The notes beneath the pieces were generated by a model. It was not told the DNA's origin. It made no database searches and saw only the letters and a program-made list of their open reading frames with translations. A program made the position numbers and the translations under genes. Positions 43,457-53,275 of a stretch of 64,000 nucleotides of DNA are shown piece after piece; the first letter of the stretch is position 1, and each line of letters starts with the position of its first letter. Origin of the DNA: Gandjariella thermophila (GTDB lineage: Bacteria; Actinomycetota; Actinomycetes; Mycobacteriales; Pseudonocardiaceae); contig NZ_BJFL01000020.1 in the NCBI RefSeq assembly GCF_005405885.1, forward strand, positions 16,906 through 80,905, given 5' to 3'.

Positions 43457-44701
43457 TTATCGTTGCATGCCAGCCGGACGTGAGCGACCGCCACGGATCA
43501 ACCGCCGCCCGAAGTTGAGCAGTCGCTTCCCGCCCCTCCAACGTCGGGACAGGTCGTATGAGGCGCGCAACGCCGCCGAACTGATCAGCTCAACCGGCGG
43601 CGGGTAACGGTATGGTGTGCCACCGGACCTGACCTTGTACTCATCCGCGCCGTGCAGTGCGTTGCGGTCACCACCGTCCAACAGAATGCGCAGCGACTCC
43701 GGGCGGAGTCCGCCGAGGTCGAACCACCGGTACCCGTGCGCCTTTCCCCATCGCATGCCCTCCCACATGAGCGCACCCGGCACCCTCAGCCGTTGTGCGG
43801 TCTCCGTACGGCGGTAACCCATGATACGCAACTTCAGTGTGCCGCCACAGGCTGTATACAGCTGGCCGGCCACGGGGCCGTCGCCGATTTCGCCCAAAAG
43901 CAGCCGCACGCAGCCCTGCGCCGCCAGTTCCCGATAGAGAGTTCGGAGATAATGCTCGGAAAACGGTTCGAATCCCTGGTATGCGGCCGAGTGGGCCAAC
44001 AGGTCGGCGAGAACGGGGACGTCGTTTTCGTCGCCCACACGGACGACGACCCCGTTGGCCTCCCATTTTTTGTTCCTTGCCCAATTGCGCAACTGTCTGC
44101 TGAGTCCGCGTTGCAGTTCGGCTTCGGGGACACTGAGGTCGACGCGGATGGAGCCGGTCGGCGCGATGCCGGCCGCCGACGGGCGAAACCCACGCGAGAG
44201 CAGGTCCGAACTCATGTCGTCGGTGCCCTCCGGGGGCTGGACGAACAACATGCGCAGCCGGTGCCGGCCCACGTACGCGAGCGCCCGGCCGAGCGCCCCG
44301 CGGATGTGGGCACGCGCGGCGTGTGGCGCGATCACCGGGCCGAATGGCAGGTAACCGATCCTGCCCAGCACGGGCAGCCGGCGTTGCAGGATCTGCGCAC
44401 CGGCGACGAGGTCGGCGCCCGCGTAGGCAAGCACGTAGAGCGGCGTGAATCCGGCGGCGCGCCGCACCTGCGCCCAGGCACGCAGTTGGGCGACGTCGGT
44501 CCCGGACGTGTCGACCACCAACCGATCCCAGGTGGTGAGCGTGCGCCGTTCCGGCTCGGTGCACGTCACCGCGGACACCGGCCCGTCAACCCAGCGGGTT
44601 TCCGACACGGCCACCACCCCCTCTCGTCGGTAGGCAACCGGCATGGGAGCCAACCAGCGTCGCCGCACCGGTTCCCCTGGCAACTGGAAGGTTTCGACCA
44701 T
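43457..44701 (-). CDS. FemAB-family (peptidoglycan bridge-like) acyltransferase
   Basis: A 414-residue protein with two GNAT-like halves and FemX/FemAB features (ARNKKWEANGVVVRVGDEND, PVAGQLYTACGGTLKLRIMG, GKAHGYRWFDLGG), ending in a very basic tail (RLIRGGRSRPAG). FemAB proteins transfer amino acids from tRNA to peptidoglycan precursors; family members in glycan clusters may aminoacylate sugars. It is only distantly similar to the gene at 39635. ATG at 44701 is the longest start; MPVAYRR 19 codons on is an alternative. Confidence 0.82.
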   Translation of the reverse strand: MVETFQLPGEPVRRRWLAPMPVAYRREGVVAVSETRWVDGPVSAVTCTEPERRTLTTWDRLVVDTSGTDVAQLRAWAQVRRAAGFTPLYVLAYAGADLVAGAQILQRRLPVLGRIGYLPFGPVIAPHAARAHIRGALGRALAYVGRHRLRMLFVQPPEGTDDMSSDLLSRGFRPSAAGIAPTGSIRVDLSVPEAELQRGLSRQLRNWARNKKWEANGVVVRVGDENDVPVLADLLAHSAAYQGFEPFSEHYLRTLYRELAAQGCVRLLLGEIGDGPVAGQLYTACGGTLKLRIMGYRRTETAQRLRVPGALMWEGMRWGKAHGYRWFDLGGLRPESLRILLDGGDRNALHGADEYKVRSGGTPYRYPPPVELISSAALRASYDLSRRWRGGKRLLNFGRRLIRGGRSRPAGMQR

Positions 44702-45001
44702 CGGCTCGTCGTCCTGCCCGAATCCTCCACGCAGTCCGCCGGGAGGGCCGCGGTATGACTCCGTGATGCACTACTTCGACTGAACCAGGTTGATGCTGAC
44801 AGGTGACGATCGGCGGACATCACTGCCCTGCTTCGGTTCGCCACGCCGATACAGTTACCGGGTGACCGGAGGAATCATCCCGCGAACGCGCTCGATTACC
44901 TCGAAGGTGGGTCGAGGTCCCGGTCGCCGGGCCATGTATGGCCGGCGCGGCTACCGTTTCCCGAGGACGTTCGGAATCAGATCATAATCGGGGGATCAGT
45001 C

Positions 45002-45733
45002 GTGGCACGCTACCTCCTCACCGTGGTGAGGCCTCTGTACAAGTGGTTGCGGCACGCAACCACGGACCTGCTCTTCGAGCGCCGCTATGGAGTGCACACG
45101 GCGGACCTGGTGTATCTCGACGAGCTGGGGCTGGGCGATGCCGAACGAAAGAGGTATCAACCCACCGGATGGCTCAGTCTCGTGCGGATTCTTCGACTCT
45201 CCGAGGTGGGTCCGGACGATGTCTTCATCGACTTCGGCTGCGGGATGGGACGAGCCGTGCTGCAGGCCGCTATCCGGTACCCATTCCGGAAGGTGATCGG
45301 TGTCGAAATTTCCGAGAAACTCATCGGCATCGCCCGGGACAACCTGGCGCGCAACACCTCCCGGCTGCGGTGCAAGGACGTCTCACTGGTCTGCGCCGAC
45401 GCGCTCGACTACGAGATCCCGGACGATGTGACCGTCGCCTACTTCGCCAACCCGTTCACCGGAAGCATCTTCAACAGGGTGATCAAGTCGTTGATCGAGT
45501 CGGTGGACCGGGCCCCGCGCACGGTGCGGGTCATCTACGCCAACCCGGTCGAGGAGTCCATGCTGCTGCAGACGGGCAGGTTCCGTCACGTTCGCACGGC
45601 GCGCGGTCTGCGGCCGACCAGGGAATGGTCGCGGTCCAACTCGATCCGCATGTACCTTCTCGAACCGGAGAACTCGACGGTCCGGCCAGTTCCGTCCGCC
45701 GATCAGCGCCTGGACTCCCGGCCACGTTCTTGA
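45002..45733 (+). CDS. Class I SAM-dependent methyltransferase
   Basis: A 243-residue protein with motif I VFIDFGCGMGRAVLQAA, GVEISEKLIGIARDNL and an ANPF motif (VAYFANPFTGSIF) similar to N-methyltransferases using the [N/D]PP[Y/F] site. The basic amphipathic N-terminus (YLLTVVRPLYKWLRHATTDL) suggests membrane association. GTG at 45002 has GGGGG at 7-nt spacing. The 300-bp region before it, shared with the divergent FemAB gene, shows no gene. Confidence 0.82.
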   Translation: MARYLLTVVRPLYKWLRHATTDLLFERRYGVHTADLVYLDELGLGDAERKRYQPTGWLSLVRILRLSEVGPDDVFIDFGCGMGRAVLQAAIRYPFRKVIGVEISEKLIGIARDNLARNTSRLRCKDVSLVCADALDYEIPDDVTVAYFANPFTGSIFNRVIKSLIESVDRAPRTVRVIYANPVEESMLLQTGRFRHVRTARGLRPTREWSRSNSIRMYLLEPENSTVRPVPSADQRLDSRPRS

Positions 45734-45774
45734 CCGGCGGGGCATACCCCGCGACGGGATGACGCGGCGAGGCG

Positions 45775-46932
45775 TCAGCGGCCACAGGGCACGTCCGCCG
45801 CGGCCGGCGCCAGCGCCGCCGGGCTCGTGCCAGGCCGCACCGACACGTTGCCCTCCACTCGCAGGCCGGCCCGGCTGCTGTCGTCGGCCTCGACCTGGCG
45901 GTAACAGCCCACAAACGTGTTTCGCAGCACCGCACCGTTGACCGAGCCGTCGAGATAGATCACCCCCCGGTCGAAGACGGGGCCGGATATCCGGTTGTCC
46001 GACACCTCCACGTCCGGGAACCACCGGACGAGCACCGCCTGGGACGCGCCGACCGAGCAGGTGTTGCCGACGAACCGGATCGAGTGCGAACGTCCCACCT
46101 CCCCGTGGGTGCCCGCCGTCTCGGCGGTGGCGATGAGACAGTGCTGCCCCACGTTCTCGCAGGTGTTGCGGGCGATGACGACATCGGTCGTCGGCGGCTT
46201 GCTGTTGTCGAAGGTCTGGAAGCAGTCGGGGTGCGGCGGACGGGGATAACCCGCCATGGAGATGTCCCGGATCCTGTTGTCCGTGATGCGGTGACCGCGG
46301 CCGAAGAACCTGATTCCGTCGGCGTCGTTCATCTCGCGCATGATCGAGCCGCTCACCATGTTGTCCCGTACTGTGACATCCTGGCCGTTGACGAGGATGC
46401 CCGTCCCGTCGGCGCGGTCGACGGTGTTCGACTCGATCGCCGCTCCGGCGCACGGATCGCAGCTGATCCCGTTCCGGGTGGTCTCCCGGACCGTGTTGTG
46501 GCGCACCGTGATCGCCCTGCCGGCAACGGCCAACCCGGTTCCTCCGCGCACGGCGAAGCCGTCCACCACGACGTTGTCGCCGAAGACGGTGACCGACCGA
46601 ACCGGCACGCCGTGGCCCAGCAGGGTGATCGGGGCGGCCGGTGTCCCGGACCGGGTCAGGGTCAGGTCGGTGTCCGCCAGCCCGGTGCCGGCGAAGCAGA
46701 TCGTGTTGCCGGGTGCGGCGTTCTGCATCGCCTGGGCGGTCCGTTTCGGGTCGTCGACCGTGCTGGTACAGGAAGAGACGTTGGCGGTCTCGGACGGCGG
46801 CGCGCCGTCACCCGACAGGTTCGGTGGTGCCGTGGTGCACGCCCCGGTCGACGCCGCGACCGTCAACACGCAGGCGCCCATTACGGTGGCGACCGTCAGA
46901 AGATGGGGGGATGCAATGCTTCGCGACGCCAT
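45775..46932 (-). CDS. Secreted right-handed beta-helix protein
   Basis: A 385-residue protein with a signal peptide (LLTVATVMGACVLTVAAS, Cys shortly after) and many short parallel beta-helix repeats (NVVVDGFAVRGGTGLAVAG, ITVRHNTVRETTRNGISCD, VTVRDNMVSG). Pectate-lyase-fold proteins of this kind lyse, epimerise or bind polysaccharides, and uronic acids made by the two neighbouring dehydrogenases are plausible targets. It is divergent from the dehydrogenase at 47123 and shares a promoter region whose decayed copy lies at 42230-42460. ATG at 46932 is used. Confidence 0.8.
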   Translation of the reverse strand: MASRSIASPHLLTVATVMGACVLTVAASTGACTTAPPNLSGDGAPPSETANVSSCTSTVDDPKRTAQAMQNAAPGNTICFAGTGLADTDLTLTRSGTPAAPITLLGHGVPVRSVTVFGDNVVVDGFAVRGGTGLAVAGRAITVRHNTVRETTRNGISCDPCAGAAIESNTVDRADGTGILVNGQDVTVRDNMVSGSIMREMNDADGIRFFGRGHRITDNRIRDISMAGYPRPPHPDCFQTFDNSKPPTTDVVIARNTCENVGQHCLIATAETAGTHGEVGRSHSIRFVGNTCSVGASQAVLVRWFPDVEVSDNRISGPVFDRGVIYLDGSVNGAVLRNTFVGCYRQVEADDSSRAGLRVEGNVSVRPGTSPAALAPAAADVPCGR

Positions 46933-46973
46933 CGGCCTGCCTTTTCTCGACCTCTTCCGTTGGTCAATTCTAA

Positions 46974-47027
46974 TTCCGCACCGGCCACGCGCATCGGGCG
47001 ACACCCACGCGCACCTAATGGTGTGAA
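46974..47027. promoter_or_regulatory. Inverted repeat in the divergent beta-helix/dehydrogenase promoter
   Basis: TTCCGCACC (46974-46982) and GGTGTGAA (47020-47027) are complementary apart from one position and flank a 37-bp spacer. The same pair, TTCCACACC and GGTGTGAA, is kept at 42349-42403 in the decayed copy with nearly the same spacing. Its survival there is due either to recent duplication or to function as an operator for divergent control. Confidence 0.45.
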
Positions 47028-47122
47028 CGACTCAACGCGCCTGTGCACCCGGATCCATTTCCGTCTATGTTCGACGTGTTCGCGTCGATGGGGGGTCGGT
47101 GCGCCGTATGGGGGAATCGAAG

Positions 47123-48391
47123 ATGCCTTCGAGCTGTCATCGGCTTGCCGTGGTCGGCCAGGGCTACGTCGGGCTGCCACTGGCGATGCGCGCCGTCGAG
47201 ATCGGTTTGGACGTCCTGGGTTTCGATCTCGACAAGGACCGCGTCGACCGGCTGCGACGGGCCACCTCGTTCGTCGAGGACGTGACCGACACCGACCTGG
47301 CGAGCGCCCTCGCCACCGGCCGATACCTACCCACCGACGATCCGGCGGCGCTGTCCGGGTTCGACACCGCGGTGGTGTGCGTGCCGACCCCGCTGCGCGA
47401 CGGCATTCCCGAGCTGTGCTATATCGAGGACGCGGCGCGCATCCTCGCCCCGCACGTCTCCCCCGGCTGTTGTGTGGTGCTGGAGTCCACCACCTATCCG
47501 GGCACCACCGAGGAGATCTTCGTGCCGATCCTGGAGGCCGGTTCGGGGCTGCGGGCGGGCGCCGACTTCCACGTCGGCTACAGCCCGGAACGCATCGACC
47601 CCGGCAACCCGACCTGGCATTTTCACAACACGCCCAAGGTGGTTTCCGGCATCGACGAGGCGTCACTGAAGGCGGTGGACGCCTTCTACGGCCAACTCGT
47701 GATGCGAACCGTGCCGGTCCCGGGCCCGCGCGAGGCGGAACTCGCCAAGCTGCTGGAGAACACTTTCCGGCACGTGAACATCGCCCTGGTCAACGAGCTG
47801 GCCGTGTACGCCCACGGACTCGGGATCGACGTGTGGTCGGTGATCGACGCCGCGGCGACGAAGCCGTTCGGGTTCATGAAGTTCACCCCCGGCCCCGGCG
47901 TCGGCGGGCACTGCCTGCCGATCGACCCGTCCTACCTGTCCTGGCAGGTCCGCCGATCGCTGGGCCACGCGTTCCGGTTCGTCGACATCGCCAACGACGT
48001 CAACGACCACATGCCGGACTACGTCGTGTCCCGGGTGGTCCAGCACCTCAACCACCGGCGCAAGCCGGTCAACGGCAGCAGCGTCCTGCTGATCGGTCTC
48101 ACCTACAAGCGCAACTCGGCCGACGCCCGGCACTCCCCGGCGATGAGCGTGGCCAAGCGACTGGCCGACCTCGGCGCCGAACTGCGCGCCGCCGACCCGC
48201 TCATCGACGCCGTCGAGGTACCCAGCCACATCACCCTGGTGCCGTGCACCGCCGACGAGGTGTCCCGCTCCGATCTGGTGGTCGTGCTGACCGACCACGA
48301 CGACATCGACTGGGGCCTGCTGGCCCGCCACGCGGACCGGGTGTTCGACACCCGCAACCGCCTCCGCGGCACCGCCGCCGACACGCTGTGA
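47123..48391 (+). CDS. Nucleotide sugar dehydrogenase, UDP-HexNAc (WbpA/TviB) type
   Basis: A 422-residue dehydrogenase with NAD motif [26 protein letters not shown] and catalytic cysteine in [16 protein letters not shown]; the C-terminal domain has [18 protein letters not shown]. This branch oxidises UDP-GlcNAc or UDP-ManNAc to the uronic acid, the substrate that Gfo/Idh enzymes and aminotransferases convert to diamino-uronic acids. ATG at 47123 has GGGGG at 8-nt spacing; GTG 47099 and ATG 47108 are alternatives. A hairpin terminator follows. Confidence 0.9.
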   Translation: MPSSCHRLAVVGQGYVGLPLAMRAVEIGLDVLGFDLDKDRVDRLRRATSFVEDVTDTDLASALATGRYLPTDDPAALSGFDTAVVCVPTPLRDGIPELCYIEDAARILAPHVSPGCCVVLESTTYPGTTEEIFVPILEAGSGLRAGADFHVGYSPERIDPGNPTWHFHNTPKVVSGIDEASLKAVDAFYGQLVMRTVPVPGPREAELAKLLENTFRHVNIALVNELAVYAHGLGIDVWSVIDAAATKPFGFMKFTPGPGVGGHCLPIDPSYLSWQVRRSLGHAFRFVDIANDVNDHMPDYVVSRVVQHLNHRRKPVNGSSVLLIGLTYKRNSADARHSPAMSVAKRLADLGAELRAADPLIDAVEVPSHITLVPCTADEVSRSDLVVVLTDHDDIDWGLLARHADRVFDTRNRLRGTAADTL

Positions 48392-48438
48392 CTACCGCGG
48401 TCTCCACCGCCCTACCCACCGTCGACCGGTCCACCGTC

Positions 48439-48459
48439 TTCCCGGCAGCCAGCCGGGAA
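48439..48459 (+). terminator. Terminator hairpin after the nucleotide sugar dehydrogenase
   Basis: TTCCCGGC (48439-48446) pairs perfectly with GCCGGGAA (48452-48459) across a 5-nt loop, 48 bp after the dehydrogenase stop. Confidence 0.75.
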
Positions 48460-48495
48460 CCAGTCTGCAGCGACTGTGGCGACACGCGAACGTAG

Positions 48496-48503
48496 TGCTA
48501 GCA
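48496..48503 (+). promoter_or_regulatory. Toxin-antitoxin promoter with palindrome TGCTAGCA
   Basis: TAGCAT at 48499-48504 sits 9 bp before the antitoxin ATG, the place of a -10 element for leaderless transcription. It overlaps the 8-bp palindrome TGCTAGCA, flanked at distance by GTGGC and GCCAC. Ribbon-helix-helix antitoxins usually bind such sites to repress their own operon. Confidence 0.5.
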
Positions 48504-48512
48504 TATTGCCAC

Positions 48513-48734
48513 ATGAGGACCCTGTATCTCCGGAACGTGCCGGATGATGTTGTCGAACGTCTCGAACGGCTGGCGGCCCGTGAGGCAACGTCGGTGAGCG
48601 CGATCGCGGTGCGAGAGCTGGCCGAGGTTTCCCGTCGAGCAGACAACCCGGAGCTGCTGGGAGCGCTGCCTGATCTGGGCGTATCCACCGCCACGATCGT
48701 GTCGGACATCGAAGCCGGGCGTTCCGATCGGTGA
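48513..48734 (+). CDS. vapB: VapB/FitA-type ribbon-helix-helix antitoxin
   Basis: A 73-residue protein with a FitA-like RHH start ([20 protein letters not shown]) followed by an Ala-rich helix and a tail that would cover the toxin active site. ATG at 48513 matches relatives, and an upstream in-frame start at 48495 would overlap the promoter. Its stop overlaps the toxin GTG (GTGA), the standard antitoxin-toxin order. Likely leaderless and self-repressed. Confidence 0.85.
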   Translation: MRTLYLRNVPDDVVERLERLAAREATSVSAIAVRELAEVSRRADNPELLGALPDLGVSTATIVSDIEAGRSDR

Positions 48735-49114
48735 TCGTCGTCGATGCGTCAGCCGCACTGGCAGCACTCCTGAACGCCGGTGCGGCGCGCCACATGCTCG
48801 CCACCGAGAGGCTGCACGTCCCCCATCTGATCGACTCCGAGGTCGCCTCAGTCCTGCGTCGCCGGGTCGCCGCTGAGCAGGTCCCAGTCGACGCGGCGCG
48901 AACCGCCCTACGCACGTGGCAACACCTCGGAATGACGCGCTATCCAGTAGTCGGCCTGCTGGATCGGCTCTGGGAGCTGCGGGCGAACGTGTCGGCCTAC
49001 GACGCCTCCTACGTCGCGCTGGCGGAGTCCTTGGACTGCGCCCTGCTCACCGCTGACGCCCGTCTCAGCCGGGCGCCCGGTACCCGCTGCGCGATCACCG
49101 TGGTGCCCAACTGA
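48731..49114 (+). CDS. vapC: VapC-type PIN-domain ribonuclease toxin
   Basis: A 127-residue PIN domain with the acidic residues Asp5 ([14 protein letters not shown]), Glu in [12 protein letters not shown], Asp in [14 protein letters not shown] and Asp in LLTADARLS. VapC toxins are Mg-dependent RNases, often cutting tRNA or rRNA, neutralised by the preceding antitoxin. A complete set of catalytic acids suggests an active toxin. It ends before a strong bidirectional terminator. Confidence 0.88.
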   Translation: MIVVDASAALAALLNAGAARHMLATERLHVPHLIDSEVASVLRRRVAAEQVPVDAARTALRTWQHLGMTRYPVVGLLDRLWELRANVSAYDASYVALAESLDCALLTADARLSRAPGTRCAITVVPN

Positions 49115-49173
49115 TCGTCGCGAAGCCCGTCGGCGTCTTGTCTTCGGGTAGGAGCGGCGAACTGGACGGAACA

Positions 49174-49203
49174 CCGGACCCCTGGCGGGAACCAGGGGTC
49201 CGG
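49174..49203. terminator. Bidirectional terminator hairpin
   Basis: A 12-bp perfect stem, CCGGACCCCTGG with its complement, and a 6-nt loop lies between the convergent toxin and DUF397 genes. Confidence 0.85.
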
Positions 49204-49225
49204 GTCGGTTGTCCGGGTGGCTCGC

Positions 49226-49402
49226 TCAGCGCGGGAAGCGCCCCGCCTTGACGGCGGCCACGAACTCGGCCACGTCCACCCGCAAGATCGGGCCGTCCGG
49301 GTTCTTCGAGTCGCGGATCTGGTCGAGGGTGCCGGCGACTTCGACACAGGAGTTCGTGCCCGTGCTGTGGCGGGGCTTCCGCCACCGGATCTGCGTGGTC
49401 AT
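49226..49402 (-). CDS. DUF397 domain small protein
   Basis: A 58-residue protein with the DUF397 pattern (WRKPRHSTGTNSCVEVA, IRDSKNPDGPILRV, FVAAVKAGRF). Such proteins are encoded after XRE-DUF5753 regulators throughout actinomycetes, as here, with a 4-bp overlap. Some pairs (BldB/WhiJ-like) affect development or behave like antitoxin-toxin pairs; the molecular role here is not known. Confidence 0.88.
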   Translation of the reverse strand: MTTQIRWRKPRHSTGTNSCVEVAGTLDQIRDSKNPDGPILRVDVAEFVAAVKAGRFPR

Positions 49403-50241
49403 CCGGAATTCTCCCATCTCTCGATCGCCCGCTCGATGCGCCGCATCGAGTCCTTCGGACTCAGCGCCACCCTGAGCACCATCTCGGCCGCCCGCCGGTA
49501 GGCCGCCACGGCGTCCTCGTCGTGCAGGAAGATGCCCGAGTCGCGGATTTCGACGTGCACCACGGGAATGGCGTTCTCCGGTTCGATCAGCGAGAACTGG
49601 CTCTCCAGCGCCGGGCTCCACCCGCCGTCGTACGGGATGATGCGAAGGTCGATATTGGGATACCGGCACATGTCGAGCAGGTGCCGGAACTGCTCGACCA
49701 TGACGTCACGGCTGCCGATGGCCTGGTGCAGCACGGCCTCGCCGACCAGGGCGAGCAGTTGCAGCGGGTTCGGCCGGGTCAGCACCTCCCGCCGGGACAT
49801 CCGGATCGCCACCCGGGTGACCACCTCCCCGGGCGCAATGCCGCCGCTGGACATCATCGCCTGCATGTAGCCCTTTGTCTGCAGCAGGCCGGGGACGAGC
49901 AGCGGGTTGACGTCCGTGACGGTCTTCGCCTTCTGCTCGTAGTCGATGTACGCGGCCAACTGCTGGCGCTGCTCGGGCAGGCTCGTGGCCACCCACAATG
50001 GCGCCTCGGTGCCGTAGGCGAGCGCCACGATTTCCTCGTAGCGCTCACCGTTGATGCCTAACGCGGTGAGAATCTGCGCCACCTGTTCCGGCTTGGGCGT
50101 CCGCTCGCCGGTCTCCCAGCGGGACAGTACGCCCGGGTCCCGCCCGATCGCGGCGGCGAACTCGCGCATCTTCCACCCGCGGTCCTCCCGCGCCCTCCGT
50201 AAGGCGGCGCCCAACGCCCGCCCCTTCGGCGTCCGTGCCAC
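49399..50241 (-). CDS. XRE-family regulator with DUF5753 (WhiJ-like)
   Basis: A 280-residue regulator with an N-terminal HTH (LGAALRRAREDRGWKMREFA, DPGVLSRWETGERTPKPEQV) and a C-terminal DUF5753 ligand-binding-like domain (VPGLLQTKGYMQAMM, DLRIIPYDGGW). GTG at 50241 has AGGAG at 5-nt spacing. TGTTG-N9-CAACA (50251-50269) immediately upstream may be its operator. It is paired with the DUF397 gene and divergent from a hypothetical two-gene operon. Confidence 0.9.
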   Translation of the reverse strand: MARTPKGRALGAALRRAREDRGWKMREFAAAIGRDPGVLSRWETGERTPKPEQVAQILTALGINGERYEEIVALAYGTEAPLWVATSLPEQRQQLAAYIDYEQKAKTVTDVNPLLVPGLLQTKGYMQAMMSSGGIAPGEVVTRVAIRMSRREVLTRPNPLQLLALVGEAVLHQAIGSRDVMVEQFRHLLDMCRYPNIDLRIIPYDGGWSPALESQFSLIEPENAIPVVHVEIRDSGIFLHDEDAVAAYRRAAEMVLRVALSPKDSMRRIERAIERWENSG

Positions 50242-50411
50242 GTGGACTCCTGTTGTCGTACCTGCAACAGCTTAGTGCTTCCACCGCCGCTCGGAAGATC
50301 ACCTGATGCGACCACGGTAACACCATTGCTCCGATTTCTGGAAACACCGCACTATCTGACAACCACCAGCCCATCGCGGCGATACCGATTATCCGAGCAC
50401 CCGGGGGCATC

Positions 50412-50801
50412 ATGTCAGGCCACATCATCATGCCAGCGGGACCAGCGGCGTCCGAGAGTGGTCCCATGTGGACGCCGGAGTCCGGTCCGCCACTGGACCC
50501 GTACACGGCCGTGGCGGAGTACCCGGTCCTGGAACCGTTGCTGGCGCTGTGCGAGCGGGCCGACACCGGCTGGATGTTCCGGCACAAGCGGGATTCCGCC
50601 GGGCAGGTCACGGCGATCCAGGGCGTACGCATCGTCGACGGTAGCCACATGGACGTGGTCCGCATCATCGCGCACGACCGCGTGGTGGTCGCCCGGGCGC
50701 GGCTGGTCGGCGAACAGGCCGGATCCTTCGTGCTCAACGTCGAAGGTCGGCCGGAGAAGGTCATCCCGCTGCTCGTCTCGCTCCCGGACCGGGAAGTCTG
50801 A
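50412..50801 (+). CDS. Hypothetical protein
   Basis: A 129-residue soluble protein beginning MSGHIIMPAGPAASES; the conserved-looking core is LLALCERADTGWMFRHKRDS, then GSHMDVVRIIAHDRVVVARA. ATG at 50412 has GGGGG at 4-nt spacing. Sequence character is typical of small proteins encoded next to XRE-DUF397 pairs. No domain was recognised. It is followed after 1 bp by another small gene. Confidence 0.6.
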   Translation: MSGHIIMPAGPAASESGPMWTPESGPPLDPYTAVAEYPVLEPLLALCERADTGWMFRHKRDSAGQVTAIQGVRIVDGSHMDVVRIIAHDRVVVARARLVGEQAGSFVLNVEGRPEKVIPLLVSLPDREV

Positions 50802-50802
50802 C

Positions 50803-51033
50803 GTGGCCGCCCAGCACGCCTACCGACCGGGAAACCAGTGGGGCGTCACCGTCCCGGAGTTGATCGAACGCATCGCGGCCGAAGGGTTCCCGACCCGGCT
50901 GAGGTGGCCGGACACCGACACCGGCCTGCCGTACCAACTCGTCCGGTGGTCGGTCGACGACTACCCGACGGGATACCTGCCGAAGATCATCCGCGACATG
51001 CATCGCCCGGAGCCGGTTACCCGGACCGCGTGA
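50803..51033 (+). CDS. Hypothetical small protein
   Basis: A 76-residue protein (VTVPELIERIAAEGFPTRLR, later DYPTGYLPKIIRDM) starting at GTG 50803 with GGGAAG 6 nt upstream, directly after the previous gene. High third-position GC supports coding. No family was recognised. An 11-bp-stem hairpin follows 130 bp downstream. Confidence 0.55.
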   Translation: MAAQHAYRPGNQWGVTVPELIERIAAEGFPTRLRWPDTDTGLPYQLVRWSVDDYPTGYLPKIIRDMHRPEPVTRTA

Positions 51034-51160
51034 TCGTGACCGAACTCCCCCACGCGGCGCCGGACCACGTGCCGGGTGGGGTCGAGAACCAGCCGACCGG
51101 GAAAGGAATGGTGGTCTCTATCGACAACTGACACACGAACCTGCGACGGACGTTCCGCAG

Positions 51161-51212
51161 AACCTCCCGGCTTCCGCCTCCTCAACTCCCATTCCCCGGC
51201 AGCCGGGAGGTT
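51161..51212. terminator. Inverted repeat, probable terminator
   Basis: AACCTCCCGGC (51161-51171) and GCCGGGAGGTT (51202-51212) are perfect complements separated by 30 bp in the convergent gap between the hypothetical operon and the maleylpyruvate-isomerase-like gene. Confidence 0.55.
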
Positions 51213-51244
51213 TCCCCACCCAGCCGCAGCCAACCGTGGCCCAG

Positions 51245-51901
51245 TCATCCGAGGACGAACGGAAGTTTCGCGGCCAGCTCACTGAGTTCGGCGTTCTCCG
51301 CGTCGGTCGGGGCGCGCCGTCCGGTGCCCACCAGCAGCGCGTCCCTTTCGGAGAACGACGTGGGAAACGCGCGCCCGGCTATCTTCTCCAGCATCTCGCG
51401 TGACCGGGCGAGCCCTTCCGCGGGCGGCTCGGCGGCGCCCGGCAGGTATGCGACCAGGTCGAGGTGGTGCAGCGTCCACTCCAGGACGTACGCGGAGAGG
51501 TAGTCGCCCGCGGTGAGGACCTCGTCCCGCGTGCTGACCCGGAGGTCCGGGTCGACCAGTTCGGCGGCGCGGCCGGCGGCGGAGCCGACGTCGTCGAGGT
51601 GGAACTTGAGCAGCCGCGGCTCTTCGTACGCGGCGGCCAGCCGGACGATCAGCGCGTCGAGCGGGTCGTCACCGGTCGGCGGCGTTTCGGCGACGTCCCA
51701 GTAGGTCACCGCGTTGCGAGTCGGTTCCGTTTCGGCTGGCGTCACGAGTGTGATCAGGACGTCCTGAGCGTCGATGATCAGGTGGCACACCAGGTCCCGC
51801 ACGAGCCAGCCGGTACAGCCGGACGGCTGTGCGAAGTCCTCGTCCCGGAGTTCGGCGACCGCCGTGCGCAACGCCGTCCACGATCGTGAGAACAGATCCA
51901 C
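51245..51901 (-). CDS. Maleylpyruvate isomerase N-terminal/DinB-like protein
   Basis: A 218-residue four-helix-bundle protein starting LFSRSWTALRTAVAELRDED with GWLVRDLVCHLIID and ADYLSAYVLEWTLHHLDLVA-like histidines that in the family bind a metal. Mycothiol-dependent maleylpyruvate isomerases and relatives use mycothiol as cofactor in actinomycetes. GTG at 51901 is the start. It is a single gene; its substrate is unknown. Confidence 0.75.
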   Translation of the reverse strand: MDLFSRSWTALRTAVAELRDEDFAQPSGCTGWLVRDLVCHLIIDAQDVLITLVTPAETEPTRNAVTYWDVAETPPTGDDPLDALIVRLAAAYEEPRLLKFHLDDVGSAAGRAAELVDPDLRVSTRDEVLTAGDYLSAYVLEWTLHHLDLVAYLPGAAEPPAEGLARSREMLEKIAGRAFPTSFSERDALLVGTGRRAPTDAENAELSELAAKLPFVLG

Positions 51902-51978
51902 GGTCGCAAGTTAGCAGTGCTCACCCACCGCGACGACGGATTTCGTCGTCTCGCGAGGTTCCACGGCTGACCCGCGCG

Positions 51979-52068
51979 TCACTCGTCGGCGAGCAACGGC
52001 CCGAGCGGGCCGAGGTCGATGTTCAGGTCCTCTTCGGACAGTCCGAAGTGGTCCCGCAACTCGATCAC
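51979..52068 (-). CDS. Possible small ORF with acidic C-terminus
   Basis: From GTG 52068 the frame gives a 29-residue peptide (VIELRDHFGLSEEDLNIDLG, then a PLGPLLADE end). Third positions are strongly GC-biased in this frame and the residue choice looks protein-like. The frame stays open upstream as a Pro-rich stretch, so a longer protein is possible. No ribosome site is evident; coding status is uncertain. Confidence 0.35.
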   Translation of the reverse strand: MIELRDHFGLSEEDLNIDLGPLGPLLADE

Positions 52069-52138
52069 AAACAGCGGCGGCGGTGCCGGGCACCGGAAGG
52101 GAATGGGCGTGGGCGGCGGACCGGGTGGGGACCGGTGG

Positions 52139-53179
<1,041 letters not shown>

Positions 53180-53275
53180 CCTCACACCTTTCCCTCGGCG
53201 TTCCCCGCCTGCCACCCCGGAGCCTGCCACGGGCCGGGCGCGGGCAGGACCACCGGGCGGCCGAAGGGGGTGCGG

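Noticed and set aside
44861..44986. Short rightward frame from GTG 44861 before the methyltransferase at 45002
   Set aside because: It lies in a divergent promoter region, lacks a ribosome site and shows no codon bias or resemblance to the micro-ORF family.
48931..49125. Possible disruption of the toxin gene
   Set aside because: All four acidic PIN residues and a full-length frame are present; no frameshift or premature stop is seen.
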